Positions 29,555-38,043 of a DNA stretch of 64,000 nucleotides are shown in pieces (positions within the stretch are counted from its first letter, which is position 1; each line of letters starts with the position of its first letter). Source of the stretch: Aureimonas phyllosphaerae (GTDB lineage: Bacteria; Pseudomonadota; Alphaproteobacteria; Rhizobiales; Rhizobiaceae). The DNA lies in contig NZ_FOOA01000001.1 of NCBI RefSeq assembly GCF_900113065.1, positions 310,001 through 374,000 on the forward strand, in the 5' to 3' direction. The notes under the pieces are model-generated. The model saw only the letters and a list, made by a program, of their open reading frames with translations, was not told the origin of the DNA and made no database searches. The position numbers and the translations under genes were made by a program.

Positions 29555-29596
29555 GAAAACGACCCCTCGAGTGGAATGGAACGAGCCGACCGGCGC

Positions 29597-30313
29597 TCAG
29601 CGCGCGGCCGAACGCTCGTCGATCTGGCGCGACAGGATGGAGGAGAATTCGTCGGCGAAGGCCTCGAGCCGCGCGCCGAGCTTGCCGGCGTCGGCCGACA
29701 ACTTGTTGTAGGCGACGACCGCCGGAATGGCCGCGACGAGGCCGATCGCGGTGGCGAGCAGCGCCTCGGCGATACCGGGGGCCACGACCGCAAGGCTCGT
29801 CTGCTCGGAGGCGGCGATCGACTGGAAGGCCGTCATGATGCCGACCACGGTGCCGAACAGGCCGACGAACGGCGCAGCCGAGCCGACGGTGGCCAGGAAG
29901 CCGAGACGGGACTCGAGCCCCTCCATCTCGCGCGCCATCGTCACGTCCATGGCCTTCTCGATGCGGGTCTGGAGGCCGATCGGCGAGCGGGCCCCCTTCT
30001 CGAAGCTCTTCTTCCACTCGCGCATGGCCGCCACGAACAGCGCGCCCATGCCGCTGGTCTTGCGGTCGGACAGCGTGTGGTAAAGCTCTTCGAGCGACTG
30101 GCCGGACCAGAAATTGTTCTCGAACTGGTTGAGCTGCCGGCGGAAGCTGGCGTAGCGCGTCCACTTGTCGAAGATGATCGCCCAGGTCCAGACGGACGCG
30201 GCGAGCAGGCCGATCATGACGAACTTGACGATGAAGCCCGCCTGCCAGAAAAGACCCAGGAGCGACATGTCGTGGGCCGGCGCGGCCAGCGCAGTCTGAG
30301 CGACCTCGTTCAT
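29597..30313 (-). CDS. tolQ: TolQ (MotA/TolQ/ExbB proton channel family)
   Basis: TolQ is the multi-helix part of the Tol-Pal motor in the inner membrane. The 238-residue protein has three membrane segments (about 20-42, 140-162 and 172-195). The Gly-Leu-Phe-Gly-Thr-Val-Val-Gly-Ile-Met and Ala-Leu-Leu-Ala-Thr-Ala-Ile-Gly motifs line the proton path. The ATG at 30313 gives the standard length; the open frame upstream to 30445 is not conserved. It is the first gene of tolQRAB, and the region upstream contains a TTAACC site. Confidence 0.95.
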   Translation of the reverse strand: MNEVAQTALAAPAHDMSLLGLFWQAGFIVKFVMIGLLAASVWTWAIIFDKWTRYASFRRQLNQFENNFWSGQSLEELYHTLSDRKTSGMGALFVAAMREWKKSFEKGARSPIGLQTRIEKAMDVTMAREMEGLESRLGFLATVGSAAPFVGLFGTVVGIMTAFQSIAASEQTSLAVVAPGIAEALLATAIGLVAAIPAVVAYNKLSADAGKLGARLEAFADEFSSILSRQIDERSAAR

Positions 30314-30521
30314 TCCTTTTGCGTCCCTCGAATCCGTCGGATCGTCCTGGTGGCTCTGGAAGCGTCTCGCTTCCGGCGGACCGACCGCCCCTGCCACGAC
30401 CAGAACCACGCCCATGCCGGAACGCCGGCGCGGAACGTCGTCCATGGCGCCCTTTGACCGGTTGATTCCGGTGAAAGAATGGCATGGCGGGGGGTGAGCC
30501 CTCCGACCCCATCAAGCATCG

Positions 30522-30532
30522 TTAGGGTTAAC
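30522..30532. promoter_or_regulatory. TTAACC-type site upstream of tolQ
   Basis: The plus strand reads GTTAGGGTTAAC; on the minus strand it gives GTTAACCCTAAC, two closely spaced TTAAC-like half-sites about 210 bp upstream of tolQ. It is the only GTTAAC in the ybgC-tolQ gap. A CtrA half-site is possible; weak evidence. Confidence 0.25.
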
Positions 30533-30598
30533 AAATCGTTTGCGGACGGTATTTTACCGTGCTGCGGCAAGACGCGAGGCTCGCCCCACGGGGCGGTT

Positions 30599-31042
30599 CT
30601 ATGCCTCTGGCGCGCCCAGCCTCTCGGCCACCGCAGCCGGCATGCGACGCGGTCGCCCGTCCGGCGAGATCACCGCGACCTTGACCCTGGCCTCGATCAG
30701 CACTTCGTCTCCGCGCAGGATGCGCTGGTCGAGGACGACGCGCGCCCCGCCGAGCAGCGCGGTGCGCGTCTCGACCGACAGGATGTCGTCGATCCGGGCG
30801 GGGCGCAGGAACTCGATCTCCATGCGACGCACGGCGAACGCCATCGGCTCGCCGAAGGCGCCGTCCATCAACTCGCGATGGCCGATCCCGTGCAGGCGCA
30901 GGTAGTCCGTGCGGCCCCTCTCCAGAAAGTGAAGGTATCGCGCGTGGTAGACGACACCGGAAAAGTCGGTGTCCTCGAAATAAACGCGCACGTCGAGGCG
31001 GTGTCCGCCATCCACGAGGCGGCCTGCAAGCTGATCGGTCAT
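30599..31042 (-). CDS. ybgC: YbgC-type acyl-CoA thioesterase, Tol-Pal-associated
   Basis: YbgC is a hot-dog-fold thioesterase of the 4-hydroxybenzoyl-CoA family, commonly encoded at the head of tol-pal loci and linked to phospholipid metabolism. The 147-residue protein has the active-site Tyr-Phe-Glu-Asp-Thr-Asp-Phe-Ser-Gly-Val-Val-Tyr-His segment (about 21-33), with the catalytic Asp, and Leu-Glu-Arg-Gly-Arg-Thr-Asp. The ATG at 31042 is preferred over the 20-codon upstream extension, which is Arg-rich and unconserved. tolQ lies 285 bp downstream. Confidence 0.92.
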   Translation of the reverse strand: MTDQLAGRLVDGGHRLDVRVYFEDTDFSGVVYHARYLHFLERGRTDYLRLHGIGHRELMDGAFGEPMAFAVRRMEIEFLRPARIDDILSVETRTALLGGARVVLDQRILRGDEVLIEARVKVAVISPDGRPRRMPAAVAERLGAPEA

Positions 31043-31183
31043 GCGCCCTCTTAGCGCCCGGCGCGCCCGCGTTCCAGCGCCGCCCGCGACCCGAACCGTC
31101 ATCGATCCGTCATCGGACCGTCATCGCGCGGTGACGTCCGGCTGATTGGAGGGCGCGTCCGCTCATCTTCCGGAAGGTCCGCC

Positions 31184-33391
31184 ATGCGTTCGATCCGCCT
31201 CCCCGCCGCGCTTGCGCTGCTCGCGTCCACCGCCCTGCCCGCCGCGGCGGAACTGGTCTTCAACCGGATCGCCTCCTTCCCGGTTGCGTCGAACCTTCCC
31301 GCAGGGACCGACGCCAAGGCGCCGACCTCGGCGGAGATCATCACGGCGTCCGGCGACGGCAACACGCTGGTCTATTCGGACAGCCCGCACGGCGGCATCG
31401 GCTTCATCGACATCACCGACGCCCGCGCGCCCAAGAGTGCTGGCTATGTCGCCTTCGAGGGTGGCGAGCCGACGTCGGTGGCAGCGAGCGGCGCCCATGT
31501 CTTGGCGGCGGTCAATACGTCGAAGAGCTTCACCGAACCGTCGGGCTTCCTCGCCACCGTCTCGATGGCGGACCGCACGGTCACCGCGCGCTGCGACCTT
31601 GGCGGCCAGCCGGACTCCGTCGCCGTGTCCCCGGACGGCACGCTCGCCGCGGTCGCGATCGAGAACGAGCGTGACGAGGACCGCAACGACGGCGCCCTGC
31701 CGCAGATGCCGGCGGGCTATGTCGTACTCTTACCGCTAAGGGACGGCGCGCCGGACTGCGCGGGCCTGCGCCGCGTCGAGCTGACGGGCATTCCCGCCAT
31801 CGCGGGTGAGGATCCCGAGCCCGAGTTCGTATCCTTCAACGCGAACAACGAGTTGGCCGTCACGCTTCAGGAGAACAATCACATCGTCCTGATCGACGGG
31901 AAGACGGCCAAGGTCACGGGCCACTTCACCGCAGGAACCGTCGCGCTGGAGGGCGTGGACGCCGAGGACGACGGCAAGATCGCCTTCACCGACACGATCG
32001 AGGCGCGCCCGCGCGAGCCGGATGCCGTGAAGTGGCTCGGGACCGACCGTCTCGTCGTCGCCAACGAGGGCGACTGGAAGGGCGGCACCCGCGGCTTCAC
32101 GATCTTCAACCGCGACGGATCGGTGGCCTACGAGTCCGGCCCTGCGTTCGAGCGCGAGGTCGCCAAGGCCGGCCACTATCCCGACAAGCGGTCCGACGCC
32201 AAGGGCGTCGAGCCGGAGGGTCTCGAGGTCGCCGAGTTCGGCGGCGAGCGCTTCATCTTCGTCCTGTCGGAGCGCGGTTCCGTGGTCGGCGTCTATCGCG
32301 ACACGGGCGCCGAGCCGGAGTTCGTGCAGCTCCTGCCGTCCGGCATCTCGCCGGAGGGCGCCGTCGCCATTCCCGGCCGCAACCTCCTCGCCACCGCCAA
32401 CGAGGCCGACCTCGTCGAGGACGGCGCGGCGCGCAGCCACGTGATGCTCTACGAGCGCGCCGAGGGAACGCCCGCCTATCCGCAGATGGTGTCGATCGAG
32501 CGGGACGGCGTGCCGATCGGCTGGGGTGCGCTCGGCGCGCTGGCTGCCGATGCGAACGAGCCGAAGCGCCTGTTCGCCGCGAGCGACAGCGTCTACGGCA
32601 AGGCGCCGACGATCTACACGATCGATGCCACGGCCAAGCCCGCCCGCATCACCGACGCGATGGTGGTCACGGAGAACGGTGAAGCCGCGGGCAAGCTCGA
32701 CATCGAGGGCCTCGCGCTCGACGGCGCCGGCGGCTTCTGGCTGGCGAGCGAGGGCAACCCGGAGAAGGAGGTGCCGCACCAGCTTCTCCATGTCGACGGC
32801 AAGGGCGTAGTGGTGGAGACGGTGGCCTTCCCGGCCGAGCTTCTGGCGCACCAGACCCGCTTCGGTGCGGAGGGCATCGCCAAAGTCGGCAACAGGCTCT
32901 GGGTCGCCGTGCAGCGCCCCTGGAAGGACGACCCTAAAAACACGACGAAGCTCCTCGCCTACGATCTCGACGCCAAGACCTGGGGCGCGGTGCGCTATCC
33001 GCTGGAGGCACCGCCGGCCGAGGGCGCCTGGGTCGGCCTGTCCGAGATCACGGTCTCCGGCGACGCCGCCTATCTCATCGAGCGCGACAACCTGATCGGG
33101 GATGCCGCGCGACTGAAGCAGATCACCCGCGTCGCGCTCGACCAGCTGAGGCCGGCCCCGCTCGGCGGTGATCTGCCGACCGTCGAGAAGGGCGTAGTGC
33201 GCGACCTCCTGCCGGACCTGAAAGCGCAGACCGCAGGTTACGTCGTCGACAAGGTCGAGGGTCTTGCGATCGACAAGGACGGCACCGCCTTCGTTGTGAC
33301 CGACAACGACGGTGTCGACGACTCGTCCGGCGAAACGTTGTTCTTCGAGATCGGCAAGCTGGACGAGCAGTCGGCGGCCGTGCGCAACTGA
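31184..33391 (+). CDS. Secreted phytase/esterase-like beta-propeller protein
   Basis: The 735-residue protein has a signal peptide (about 1-21) and then repeated beta-propeller-like segments. The C-terminal half (about 440-735) resembles the esterase-like domain of phytase family (PF13449), with Leu-Asp-Ile-Glu-Gly-Leu-Ala, Gly-Gly-Phe-Trp-Leu-Ala-Ser-Glu-Gly and Val-Glu-Gly-Leu-Ala-Ile-Asp-Lys-Asp-Gly. The N-terminal half contains Asn-Glu-Gly-Asp-Trp, a choice-of-anchor/alkaline-phosphatase-associated type. It may hydrolyse phosphate esters in the periplasm. A terminator follows, shared with the convergent ruvB. Confidence 0.72.
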   Translation: MRSIRLPAALALLASTALPAAAELVFNRIASFPVASNLPAGTDAKAPTSAEIITASGDGNTLVYSDSPHGGIGFIDITDARAPKSAGYVAFEGGEPTSVAASGAHVLAAVNTSKSFTEPSGFLATVSMADRTVTARCDLGGQPDSVAVSPDGTLAAVAIENERDEDRNDGALPQMPAGYVVLLPLRDGAPDCAGLRRVELTGIPAIAGEDPEPEFVSFNANNELAVTLQENNHIVLIDGKTAKVTGHFTAGTVALEGVDAEDDGKIAFTDTIEARPREPDAVKWLGTDRLVVANEGDWKGGTRGFTIFNRDGSVAYESGPAFEREVAKAGHYPDKRSDAKGVEPEGLEVAEFGGERFIFVLSERGSVVGVYRDTGAEPEFVQLLPSGISPEGAVAIPGRNLLATANEADLVEDGAARSHVMLYERAEGTPAYPQMVSIERDGVPIGWGALGALAADANEPKRLFAASDSVYGKAPTIYTIDATAKPARITDAMVVTENGEAAGKLDIEGLALDGAGGFWLASEGNPEKEVPHQLLHVDGKGVVVETVAFPAELLAHQTRFGAEGIAKVGNRLWVAVQRPWKDDPKNTTKLLAYDLDAKTWGAVRYPLEAPPAEGAWVGLSEITVSGDAAYLIERDNLIGDAARLKQITRVALDQLRPAPLGGDLPTVEKGVVRDLLPDLKAQTAGYVVDKVEGLAIDKDGTAFVVTDNDGVDDSSGETLFFEIGKLDEQSAAVRN

Positions 33392-33412
33392 GGCTCACGC
33401 ATCGGATGAACG

Positions 33413-33444
33413 AAGGGGCGGAGCCGCAGGGCCTCGCCCCTTTT
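33413..33444. terminator. Intrinsic terminator after the phytase-like gene
   Basis: Stem AAGGGGCG/CGCCCCTT around a 14-base loop that can pair further (GGAGCCGC, AGGGCC), followed by TTTT. It lies between convergent genes and could serve both, more weakly for ruvB. Confidence 0.75.
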
Positions 33445-33453
33445 ACGTAAGCC

Positions 33454-34494
33454 CTACTCCTCTTCGCCTTCGAACAGGCTCGACTGGATGCCCTGATATG
33501 TCGAGGGCACGGCGAGGCCGAGATGCTTGAACGCATGCTGGGTCAGGAGCCGGCCGCGCGGCGTGCGCTGGATGAAGCCCTGCTGCAGAAGGTAGGGCTC
33601 GACGATGTCCTCGATCGCGTCGCGCGGCTCCGACAGGGCGGCGGCGATGGTCTCGATGCCGACCGGGCCGCCACCGAAGTTGAGGGCGATCAGGTCGAGA
33701 TAGCGCCGGTCGAGCTGGTCGAGGCCGAGGCTGTCCACGTCGAGCCGTGTGAGCGCCTCGTCGGCGATGCGTCGGTCCACGACCTCCGAGCCGGCCATGG
33801 TCGCGAAGTCGCGCACGCGGCGCAGCAGGCGGCCTGCGATGCGCGGCGTGCCGCGGGCACGGCGGGCGATCTCGCGCGCGCCGTCGTCGCCCATCGGCAG
33901 GCTCATCAGCCGCGCCCCGCGCTTCACGATGTGTTCGAGCTCGGCGATCGTGTAGAAATTCAGCCGCACCGGAATGCCGAAGCGATCGCGCAACGGCGTC
34001 GTCAGGAGGCCGATGCGCGTCGTCGCGGCGACCAGCGTGAACTTCGCCAGATCGATCTTCACGGAACGCGCCGCCGGCCCCTCGCCGATGATGAGGTCGA
34101 GCTGGAAATCCTCCATGGCGGGATAAAGGATCTCCTCCACCGCCGGCGAGAGGCGATGGATCTCGTCGATGAACAGGACGTCCCGCTCTTCGAGATTGGT
34201 GAGGAGTGCCGCAAGATCTCCCGCCTTGGCGATCACCGGACCGGACGTCGAGCGGAAGTTGACGCCGAGTTCCTTCGCCATGATCTGCGCCAGCGTCGTC
34301 TTGCCGAGACCCGGCGGGCCGACGAAGAGAACGTGATCAAGGGCTTCGCCGCGTGTCTTGGCAGCCTCGATGAAGATCTTGAGATTGGCGCGCGCCGCCG
34401 CCTGACCGACGAAGTCGTCGAGCCGCTGCGGCCGCAGCGACGCGTCGACATCCTCGCCGCGCTTCTCGGGGGTGATGAGGCGTGTGTTGCTCAT
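33454..34494 (-). CDS. ruvB: Holliday junction branch-migration ATPase RuvB
   Basis: RuvB is the AAA+ motor that drives branch migration with RuvA. The 346-residue protein has Walker A Gly-Pro-Pro-Gly-Leu-Gly-Lys-Thr-Thr (residues 59-67) and Walker B Phe-Ile-Asp-Glu-Ile-His-Arg-Leu. Sensor motif Ala-Ala-Thr-Thr-Arg and a C-terminal winged helix with [10 protein letters not shown] follow. The start ATG at 34494 lies 13 bp after ruvA, so the two are co-transcribed. Confidence 0.97.
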   Translation of the reverse strand: MSNTRLITPEKRGEDVDASLRPQRLDDFVGQAAARANLKIFIEAAKTRGEALDHVLFVGPPGLGKTTLAQIMAKELGVNFRSTSGPVIAKAGDLAALLTNLEERDVLFIDEIHRLSPAVEEILYPAMEDFQLDLIIGEGPAARSVKIDLAKFTLVAATTRIGLLTTPLRDRFGIPVRLNFYTIAELEHIVKRGARLMSLPMGDDGAREIARRARGTPRIAGRLLRRVRDFATMAGSEVVDRRIADEALTRLDVDSLGLDQLDRRYLDLIALNFGGGPVGIETIAAALSEPRDAIEDIVEPYLLQQGFIQRTPRGRLLTQHAFKHLGLAVPSTYQGIQSSLFEGEEE

Positions 34495-34507
34495 GGGTCC
34501 GTTCGCT

Positions 34508-35128
34508 TCAGCGGCTCAGCGCCTTGAGACCGAGGCGGATCAGGGTCGTGGACGGCCCATCCTCGCCCGCCTCCTTCACCGCGACGGCAACCGCGCCGGC
34601 CGCTTGCTCGCGCGAATAGCCGAGATTGACCAGCGCCGACACGGCGTCGGCGATCGGCGCCGGCGCCACGCCCTCGCCGAGGTCGCGCTTGAGGCCGAAG
34701 CTTTCAGCCGCGGCCGCGCCCGAGAAGGCCGGCGCCTTGTCCTTCAATTCCGCGACGATGCGCGCGGCGACCTTCGGCCCGACGCCCGGCGCGCGGGCGA
34801 CCATGGTGCGGTCCTGCAGCGCGATGGCGTTGGCAAGGTCGCCGGTCGAGAGCGTGCCGACGACCGCCAGCGCCACCTTCGCGCCGACGCCCTGCACGCT
34901 CTGGAGCAGGCGAAACCAGTCGCGCTCGGCCGCGGACGCGAAGCCGTAGAGCCGGATCATGTCCTCGCGCACATAGGTCTCGATGAACAGCGAGGCCGCC
35001 TCGCCTGCGCCCGGCAGGCCCGCCAGCGTGCGGGCGCCGCAGAAGGCGACGTAGCCGACGCCGTGGACGTCGAGGGTCACGCAGTCCTCCTCGACCGTAT
35101 CAACGGTGCCTTTCAGCTTGCCGATCAA
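34508..35128 (-). CDS. ruvA: Holliday junction DNA helicase subunit RuvA
   Basis: RuvA binds the four-way junction and loads RuvB. The 206-residue protein begins Met-Ile-Gly-Lys-Leu-Lys-Gly-Thr-Val and has an OB fold (1-65). Two helix-hairpin-helix motifs follow (Gly-Val-Gly-Ala-Lys and Gly-Val-Gly-Pro-Lys-Val-Ala-Arg-Ile-Val), then a C-terminal UBA-like domain (about 155-206) that contacts RuvB. Its start overlaps the vapC stop by four bases (ATGA), so ruvA translation is coupled to the inserted toxin gene rather than directly to ruvC. Confidence 0.96.
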   Translation of the reverse strand: MIGKLKGTVDTVEEDCVTLDVHGVGYVAFCGARTLAGLPGAGEAASLFIETYVREDMIRLYGFASAAERDWFRLLQSVQGVGAKVALAVVGTLSTGDLANAIALQDRTMVARAPGVGPKVAARIVAELKDKAPAFSGAAAAESFGLKRDLGEGVAPAPIADAVSALVNLGYSREQAAGAVAVAVKEAGEDGPSTTLIRLGLKALSR

Positions 35129-35550
35129 GGATGCGTCTCCGGACAGATGATGTCGAGCTCGGGAAAGTAGTCGCGATAGCGCGAGGCGTCGCGGGTGAGA
35201 AGGCGATGGCCGGCGACCATGGCGTGGGCGCCGATCAGGAAGTCGGGGAGCGTCCGCTCACGGCGCCCGCCCCGCGTTCGGTAGAGGCGGTGGGCCTGAC
35301 CGGCGGGATAGGCGGCCTCGAAGGGCAAGGCTTCGTAGTGGAGACCGAACGGACGCAGGGCGGACAGGAGCGTCCGCTCGTCCGGATAGGGTTGCGATAT
35401 TTCTGCCCAGGCCACAGCGCTAAGGCACAGAACGCCGAGATCGGATGCCTCGTCGAGTTGTCGAGACGACCATTCCTGATGTTCGGGTTGCGCGCCCGCG
35501 TTGAGGATGTCGATGAAGATGTTGGAATCAACGAGGGTCGAGATCGTCAC
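35125..35550 (-). CDS. vapC: VapC-type PIN-domain toxin
   Basis: This predicted PIN-domain ribonuclease is the toxin of a type II toxin-antitoxin pair. The 141-residue protein has the acidic active-site set: Asp8 in Leu-Val-Asp-Ser-Asn-Ile-Phe-Ile-Asp, Glu in Ala-Trp-Ala-Glu-Ile-Ser (about 50), Asp in [10 protein letters not shown] (about 101) and Asp in Thr-Arg-Asp. VapC toxins typically cut tRNA-fMet or rRNA; the target here is unknown. The start overlaps the antitoxin gene by 23 bp, and the stop overlaps ruvA by four bases. Confidence 0.88.
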   Translation of the reverse strand: MTISTLVDSNIFIDILNAGAQPEHQEWSSRQLDEASDLGVLCLSAVAWAEISQPYPDERTLLSALRPFGLHYEALPFEAAYPAGQAHRLYRTRGGRRERTLPDFLIGAHAMVAGHRLLTRDASRYRDYFPELDIICPETHP

Positions 35551-35797
35551 GCGGTCCTCGAATCATCTCCATGTATTCGTCCGTCGTCATTCCGCCGAGG
35601 TCCAGCGTTCCCCGGAGGGCATCCAGCGCCTTGCGGATCTGCTCGCGCCGTCGCTGCCTCGCATCGGCATCGTCGATCCGGACGACCTCGACGCTGGCGC
35701 CCCGATCGACGAACTCGACCTCGCTTCCCGGCCCGATCCCGAGCTTGTCGCGGATCGGCTTCGGGATCGTCACCTGCCCCTTCTCGGTCACCCGCAT
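35528..35797 (-). CDS. vapB: AbrB/SpoVT-fold antitoxin, VapB-type
   Basis: This 89-residue antitoxin has an N-terminal swapped-hairpin AbrB domain (residues 1-45: Glu-Lys-Gly-Gln-Val-Thr-Ile-Pro-Lys-Pro-Ile-Arg-Asp-Lys-Leu-Gly). That domain binds DNA as a dimer. The acidic C-terminal tail should wrap the toxin. It is translated first, and vapC overlaps its 3' end. A perfect palindrome 18 bp upstream is the likely operator for autoregulation. The pair sits between ruvC and ruvA. Confidence 0.9.
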   Translation of the reverse strand: MRVTEKGQVTIPKPIRDKLGIGPGSEVEFVDRGASVEVVRIDDADARQRRREQIRKALDALRGTLDLGGMTTDEYMEMIRGPRDDLDPR

Positions 35798-35814
35798 GAC
35801 TCGACCCCACCCTA

Positions 35815-35835
35815 GTAATACCTGATTGGTATTAC
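35815..35835. promoter_or_regulatory. Palindromic operator of the vapBC pair
   Basis: GTAATACC, TGATT, GGTATTAC: a perfect 8-bp inverted repeat in an AT-rich patch between ruvC and vapB. It contains TATTAC/TAATAC sequences that could be a -10 element, so a bound antitoxin would block transcription. Typical of AbrB-type autoregulation. Confidence 0.75.
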
Positions 35836-35866
35836 CTATCGAGCAAACGGGAACAAGTCAAGAACA

Positions 35867-36385
35867 TCAGAGGTTGGCGTAGACCGCCCGCGCCTGCGCC
35901 GACTGGCGGTGATGGGTATGGCAGATGGCGATGGCGAGCGCGTCCGCCGCGTCGTCGGTGTCGAAAGTGGCTTTGGGCATCAGCACCTTCACCATCATGT
36001 GGATCTGCGCCTTCTCGCCATGCCCGACCCCGATCACCGCCTTCTTCACCGCGTTCGGGGCATACTCGGCGACCGGCAGCCCGGCGAGCGAGGGCACCAG
36101 CATGGCGATGCCGCGCGCCTGGCCGAGCTTCAGCGTCGCGACCGCGTCCTTGTTGACGAAGGTCTGCTCCACCGCCGCCTCGTCCGGGCCGAAGCTGCGC
36201 AGGACGTCCGTCAGCCCGTCGTGAAGCTGGCGCAGCCGCGTTGCGAGGTCGAGCTTGTTGTCGGAGGTGACGGTGCCGCTCGCCACGAAGCGAAGCGAAT
36301 TGCCGACCGTCTCCACCACGCCCCAGCCCGTGCGCCGAAGGCCCGGGTCGATGCCGATGATGCGAATGGTGCGCTCCTGAAGCAT
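35867..36385 (-). CDS. ruvC: Holliday junction endonuclease RuvC
   Basis: RuvC cuts the junction symmetrically after branch migration. The 172-residue protein has the acidic catalytic residues: Asp13 in Gly-Ile-Asp-Pro-Gly, Glu73 in Ala-Val-Glu-Gln-Thr-Phe, and Asp145/Asp148 in Thr-Asp-Asp-Ala-Ala-Asp-Ala-Leu-Ala. The start at 36385 adds a few residues before the Ile-Arg-Ile-Ile-Gly core, as usual. The next genes in the same direction are vapB-vapC, then ruvA-ruvB; ruvA and ruvB are therefore downstream of the toxin-antitoxin promoter. Confidence 0.96.
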   Translation of the reverse strand: MLQERTIRIIGIDPGLRRTGWGVVETVGNSLRFVASGTVTSDNKLDLATRLRQLHDGLTDVLRSFGPDEAAVEQTFVNKDAVATLKLGQARGIAMLVPSLAGLPVAEYAPNAVKKAVIGVGHGEKAQIHMMVKVLMPKATFDTDDAADALAIAICHTHHRQSAQARAVYANL

Positions 36386-36561
36386 GCTCGTTCCACTTCC
36401 GTTCTTCTAGCGCATCGCTACGCCGGAGTGGTGAACAAAATCGAAACGGGGACGCACGGACGGACGACTCTACCGAACCGCGCTACCGCCCCGCGCAAAA
36501 AGCTATGGCGACATCTTTTATTGTCGTATATAACTTGGACGATCAGAGGGAGGGGGTAGAG
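36386..36561. other. Intergenic stretch upstream of ruvC and of a small ORF
   Basis: This AT-richer gap holds the ruvC promoter region on the minus strand. On the plus strand CGACA-N8-TGTCG (36509-36526) overlaps the spacer of a possible promoter with -10 TATAAC at 36529-36534, ahead of the 36562 small ORF. Confidence 0.4.
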
Positions 36562-36663
36562 ATGGATGAGCTGAAGCCGATGACCGGCCTGATGAACGGC
36601 CTGCTTTTCAGCGCGGTCTTCTGGCTCGCGGCCATCGACATGGTGCTCTGGCGGACGTTCTGA
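36562..36663 (+). CDS. Small membrane protein of 33 residues
   Basis: The short frame has a very strong ribosome site (GGGAGGGGG, about six bases before the ATG) and a -10-like TATAAC 28 bases upstream. The peptide starts with a polar Met-Asp-Glu-Leu-Lys-Pro and continues with one membrane segment (about residues 12-30: Leu-Leu-Phe-Ser-Ala-Val-Phe-Trp-Leu-Ala). It ends in Arg-Thr-Phe. Size and layout fit regulatory small membrane proteins of bacteria. I know no named homologue. Confidence 0.55.
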   Translation: MDELKPMTGLMNGLLFSAVFWLAAIDMVLWRTF

Positions 36664-36824
36664 CGAAGCCCATCCGCCGCGCGATCAGGGTTTCGTCCTT
36701 GAGCCCGGCGTTGAAGTCTTGGCCCTTCGCGCGCATCCTGTTCTCTCTAATGCGCCTGAACTTCGGCCGCACGTTTCGGTGAATCGTCTGGAGACGCCGG
36801 GTCCCGGCCCCCACTTTCCGGCGC

Positions 36825-37925
36825 ATGACTTATCGCCACATCATTCGGCGCCTCGTCGTCGCAGCAACCCTCTCGCCTCTCCTGATGCCCGTTGTCCCGG
36901 CAGGGGCGCAGGAGGGCGCCCCTGCCGTTCCCGGCGACGCGCGGACGCCAGCAACCGCCGCCCCCGTCGCGCGGGACGGTTTCGGTGCGGCCATCGAGCG
37001 GGCCCGTTCCTTCGCGCCGCTTGAGACGCTGCAGATCGCGCAAGACGGCGAGACGCTGGTGGACGAGGGCTTTCGCGGCAATCGCACGGACCGGGCCGCC
37101 AATATCAAGTCCGCCTCGAAATCCGTGGTCTCCGCGCTCGTCGGGATCGCGATCGACAAGGGTCTGATCCGGGGGCCGGACCAACCGATCGCGGATTTCC
37201 TGCACGCGGACTTTCCGGAGAACCCCGACCCTCGCCTTACCCAAGTGACGGTCGGCCATCTCCTGTCGATGCAGGCCGGGCTGGAGCGCACGTCCGGGGG
37301 CAACTACGGCGCGTGGATCTCCTCGCGCAACTGGGTGCGCGACGCGCTCCGCCGCCCCTTCGTGACCGATCCCGGCGGTTCGATGCTCTACTCCACAGGC
37401 TCGACGCATCTCCTGTCGGCGATCCTGACGAAGGCGAGCGGCAGGACGACGCTCGCGCTCGCGCGCGACTGGCTGGGGCCCGCCGGGGTGCGCGTCACCG
37501 ACTGGGAGCGCGACCCGCAGGGCATCTATCTCGGCGGCAACCAGATGGCCATGACGCCGCGCTCGCTGCTCGCCTTCGGCGAACTCTACCGTCGCGGCGG
37601 CCTAGGCTACGACGGAACGCGCATCCTCTCCGAAGACTGGATCGCCCAGTCCTGGACCCCGCGCACCACCTCGCGCTTCCACGACGGACGCTACGGCTAC
37701 GGCTGGTTCATCGACACCTTCGCTGGCCATGCAGGGCGCTACGGCTGGGGCTATGGCGGGCAGATGATCTACGTCATCCCCGACCTGGCTCTCACCGTCG
37801 CCATCACCTCGGCCGAGGACCAGCCTTCCGCCCGCTCGGGTTACGTGCAGGACCTGCACCGGCTGGTGTCGGAGACGATCATTCCGGCGGCGGAAGCTCG
37901 GCGGGCGACTGAGGGCAAGAGCTGA
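36825..37925 (+). CDS. Periplasmic serine hydrolase (beta-lactamase/class C PBP family)
   Basis: The 366-residue protein has a signal peptide (about 1-28) and a beta-lactamase-like serine hydrolase domain. The nucleophile motif Ser96-x-x-Lys99 (Ser-Ala-Ser-Lys) and Tyr189-Ser-Thr are visible. A Gly-Tyr-Gly-Trp/Gly-Tyr-Gly-Gly pair near 290-305 stands in the place of the KTG motif. Such proteins act as esterases, peptidases or penicillin-binding proteins; it is not evidently a resistance enzyme. No clear ribosome site precedes the ATG. A terminator shared with the convergent yebC follows. Confidence 0.82.
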   Translation: MTYRHIIRRLVVAATLSPLLMPVVPAGAQEGAPAVPGDARTPATAAPVARDGFGAAIERARSFAPLETLQIAQDGETLVDEGFRGNRTDRAANIKSASKSVVSALVGIAIDKGLIRGPDQPIADFLHADFPENPDPRLTQVTVGHLLSMQAGLERTSGGNYGAWISSRNWVRDALRRPFVTDPGGSMLYSTGSTHLLSAILTKASGRTTLALARDWLGPAGVRVTDWERDPQGIYLGGNQMAMTPRSLLAFGELYRRGGLGYDGTRILSEDWIAQSWTPRTTSRFHDGRYGYGWFIDTFAGHAGRYGWGYGGQMIYVIPDLALTVAITSAEDQPSARSGYVQDLHRLVSETIIPAAEARRATEGKS

Positions 37926-37981
37926 CCCCGCCTGTCCGGACCGCAGGTTCGCGATCGGTCGGCGGGAGCCTCGAGACATAG

Positions 37982-38015
37982 AAAGGGGCGCACGGTTTGA
38001 TCCGTGCGCCCCTTT
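37982..38015. terminator. Bidirectional intrinsic terminator
   Basis: A perfect 14-bp stem AAAGGGGCGCACGG/CCGTGCGCCCCTTT with a 6-base loop. A and T flanks let it end both the serine hydrolase gene (plus) and yebC (minus). Confidence 0.92.
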
Positions 38016-38043
38016 TCAACTCCTGCGTTCCCGAACCCCTGTG

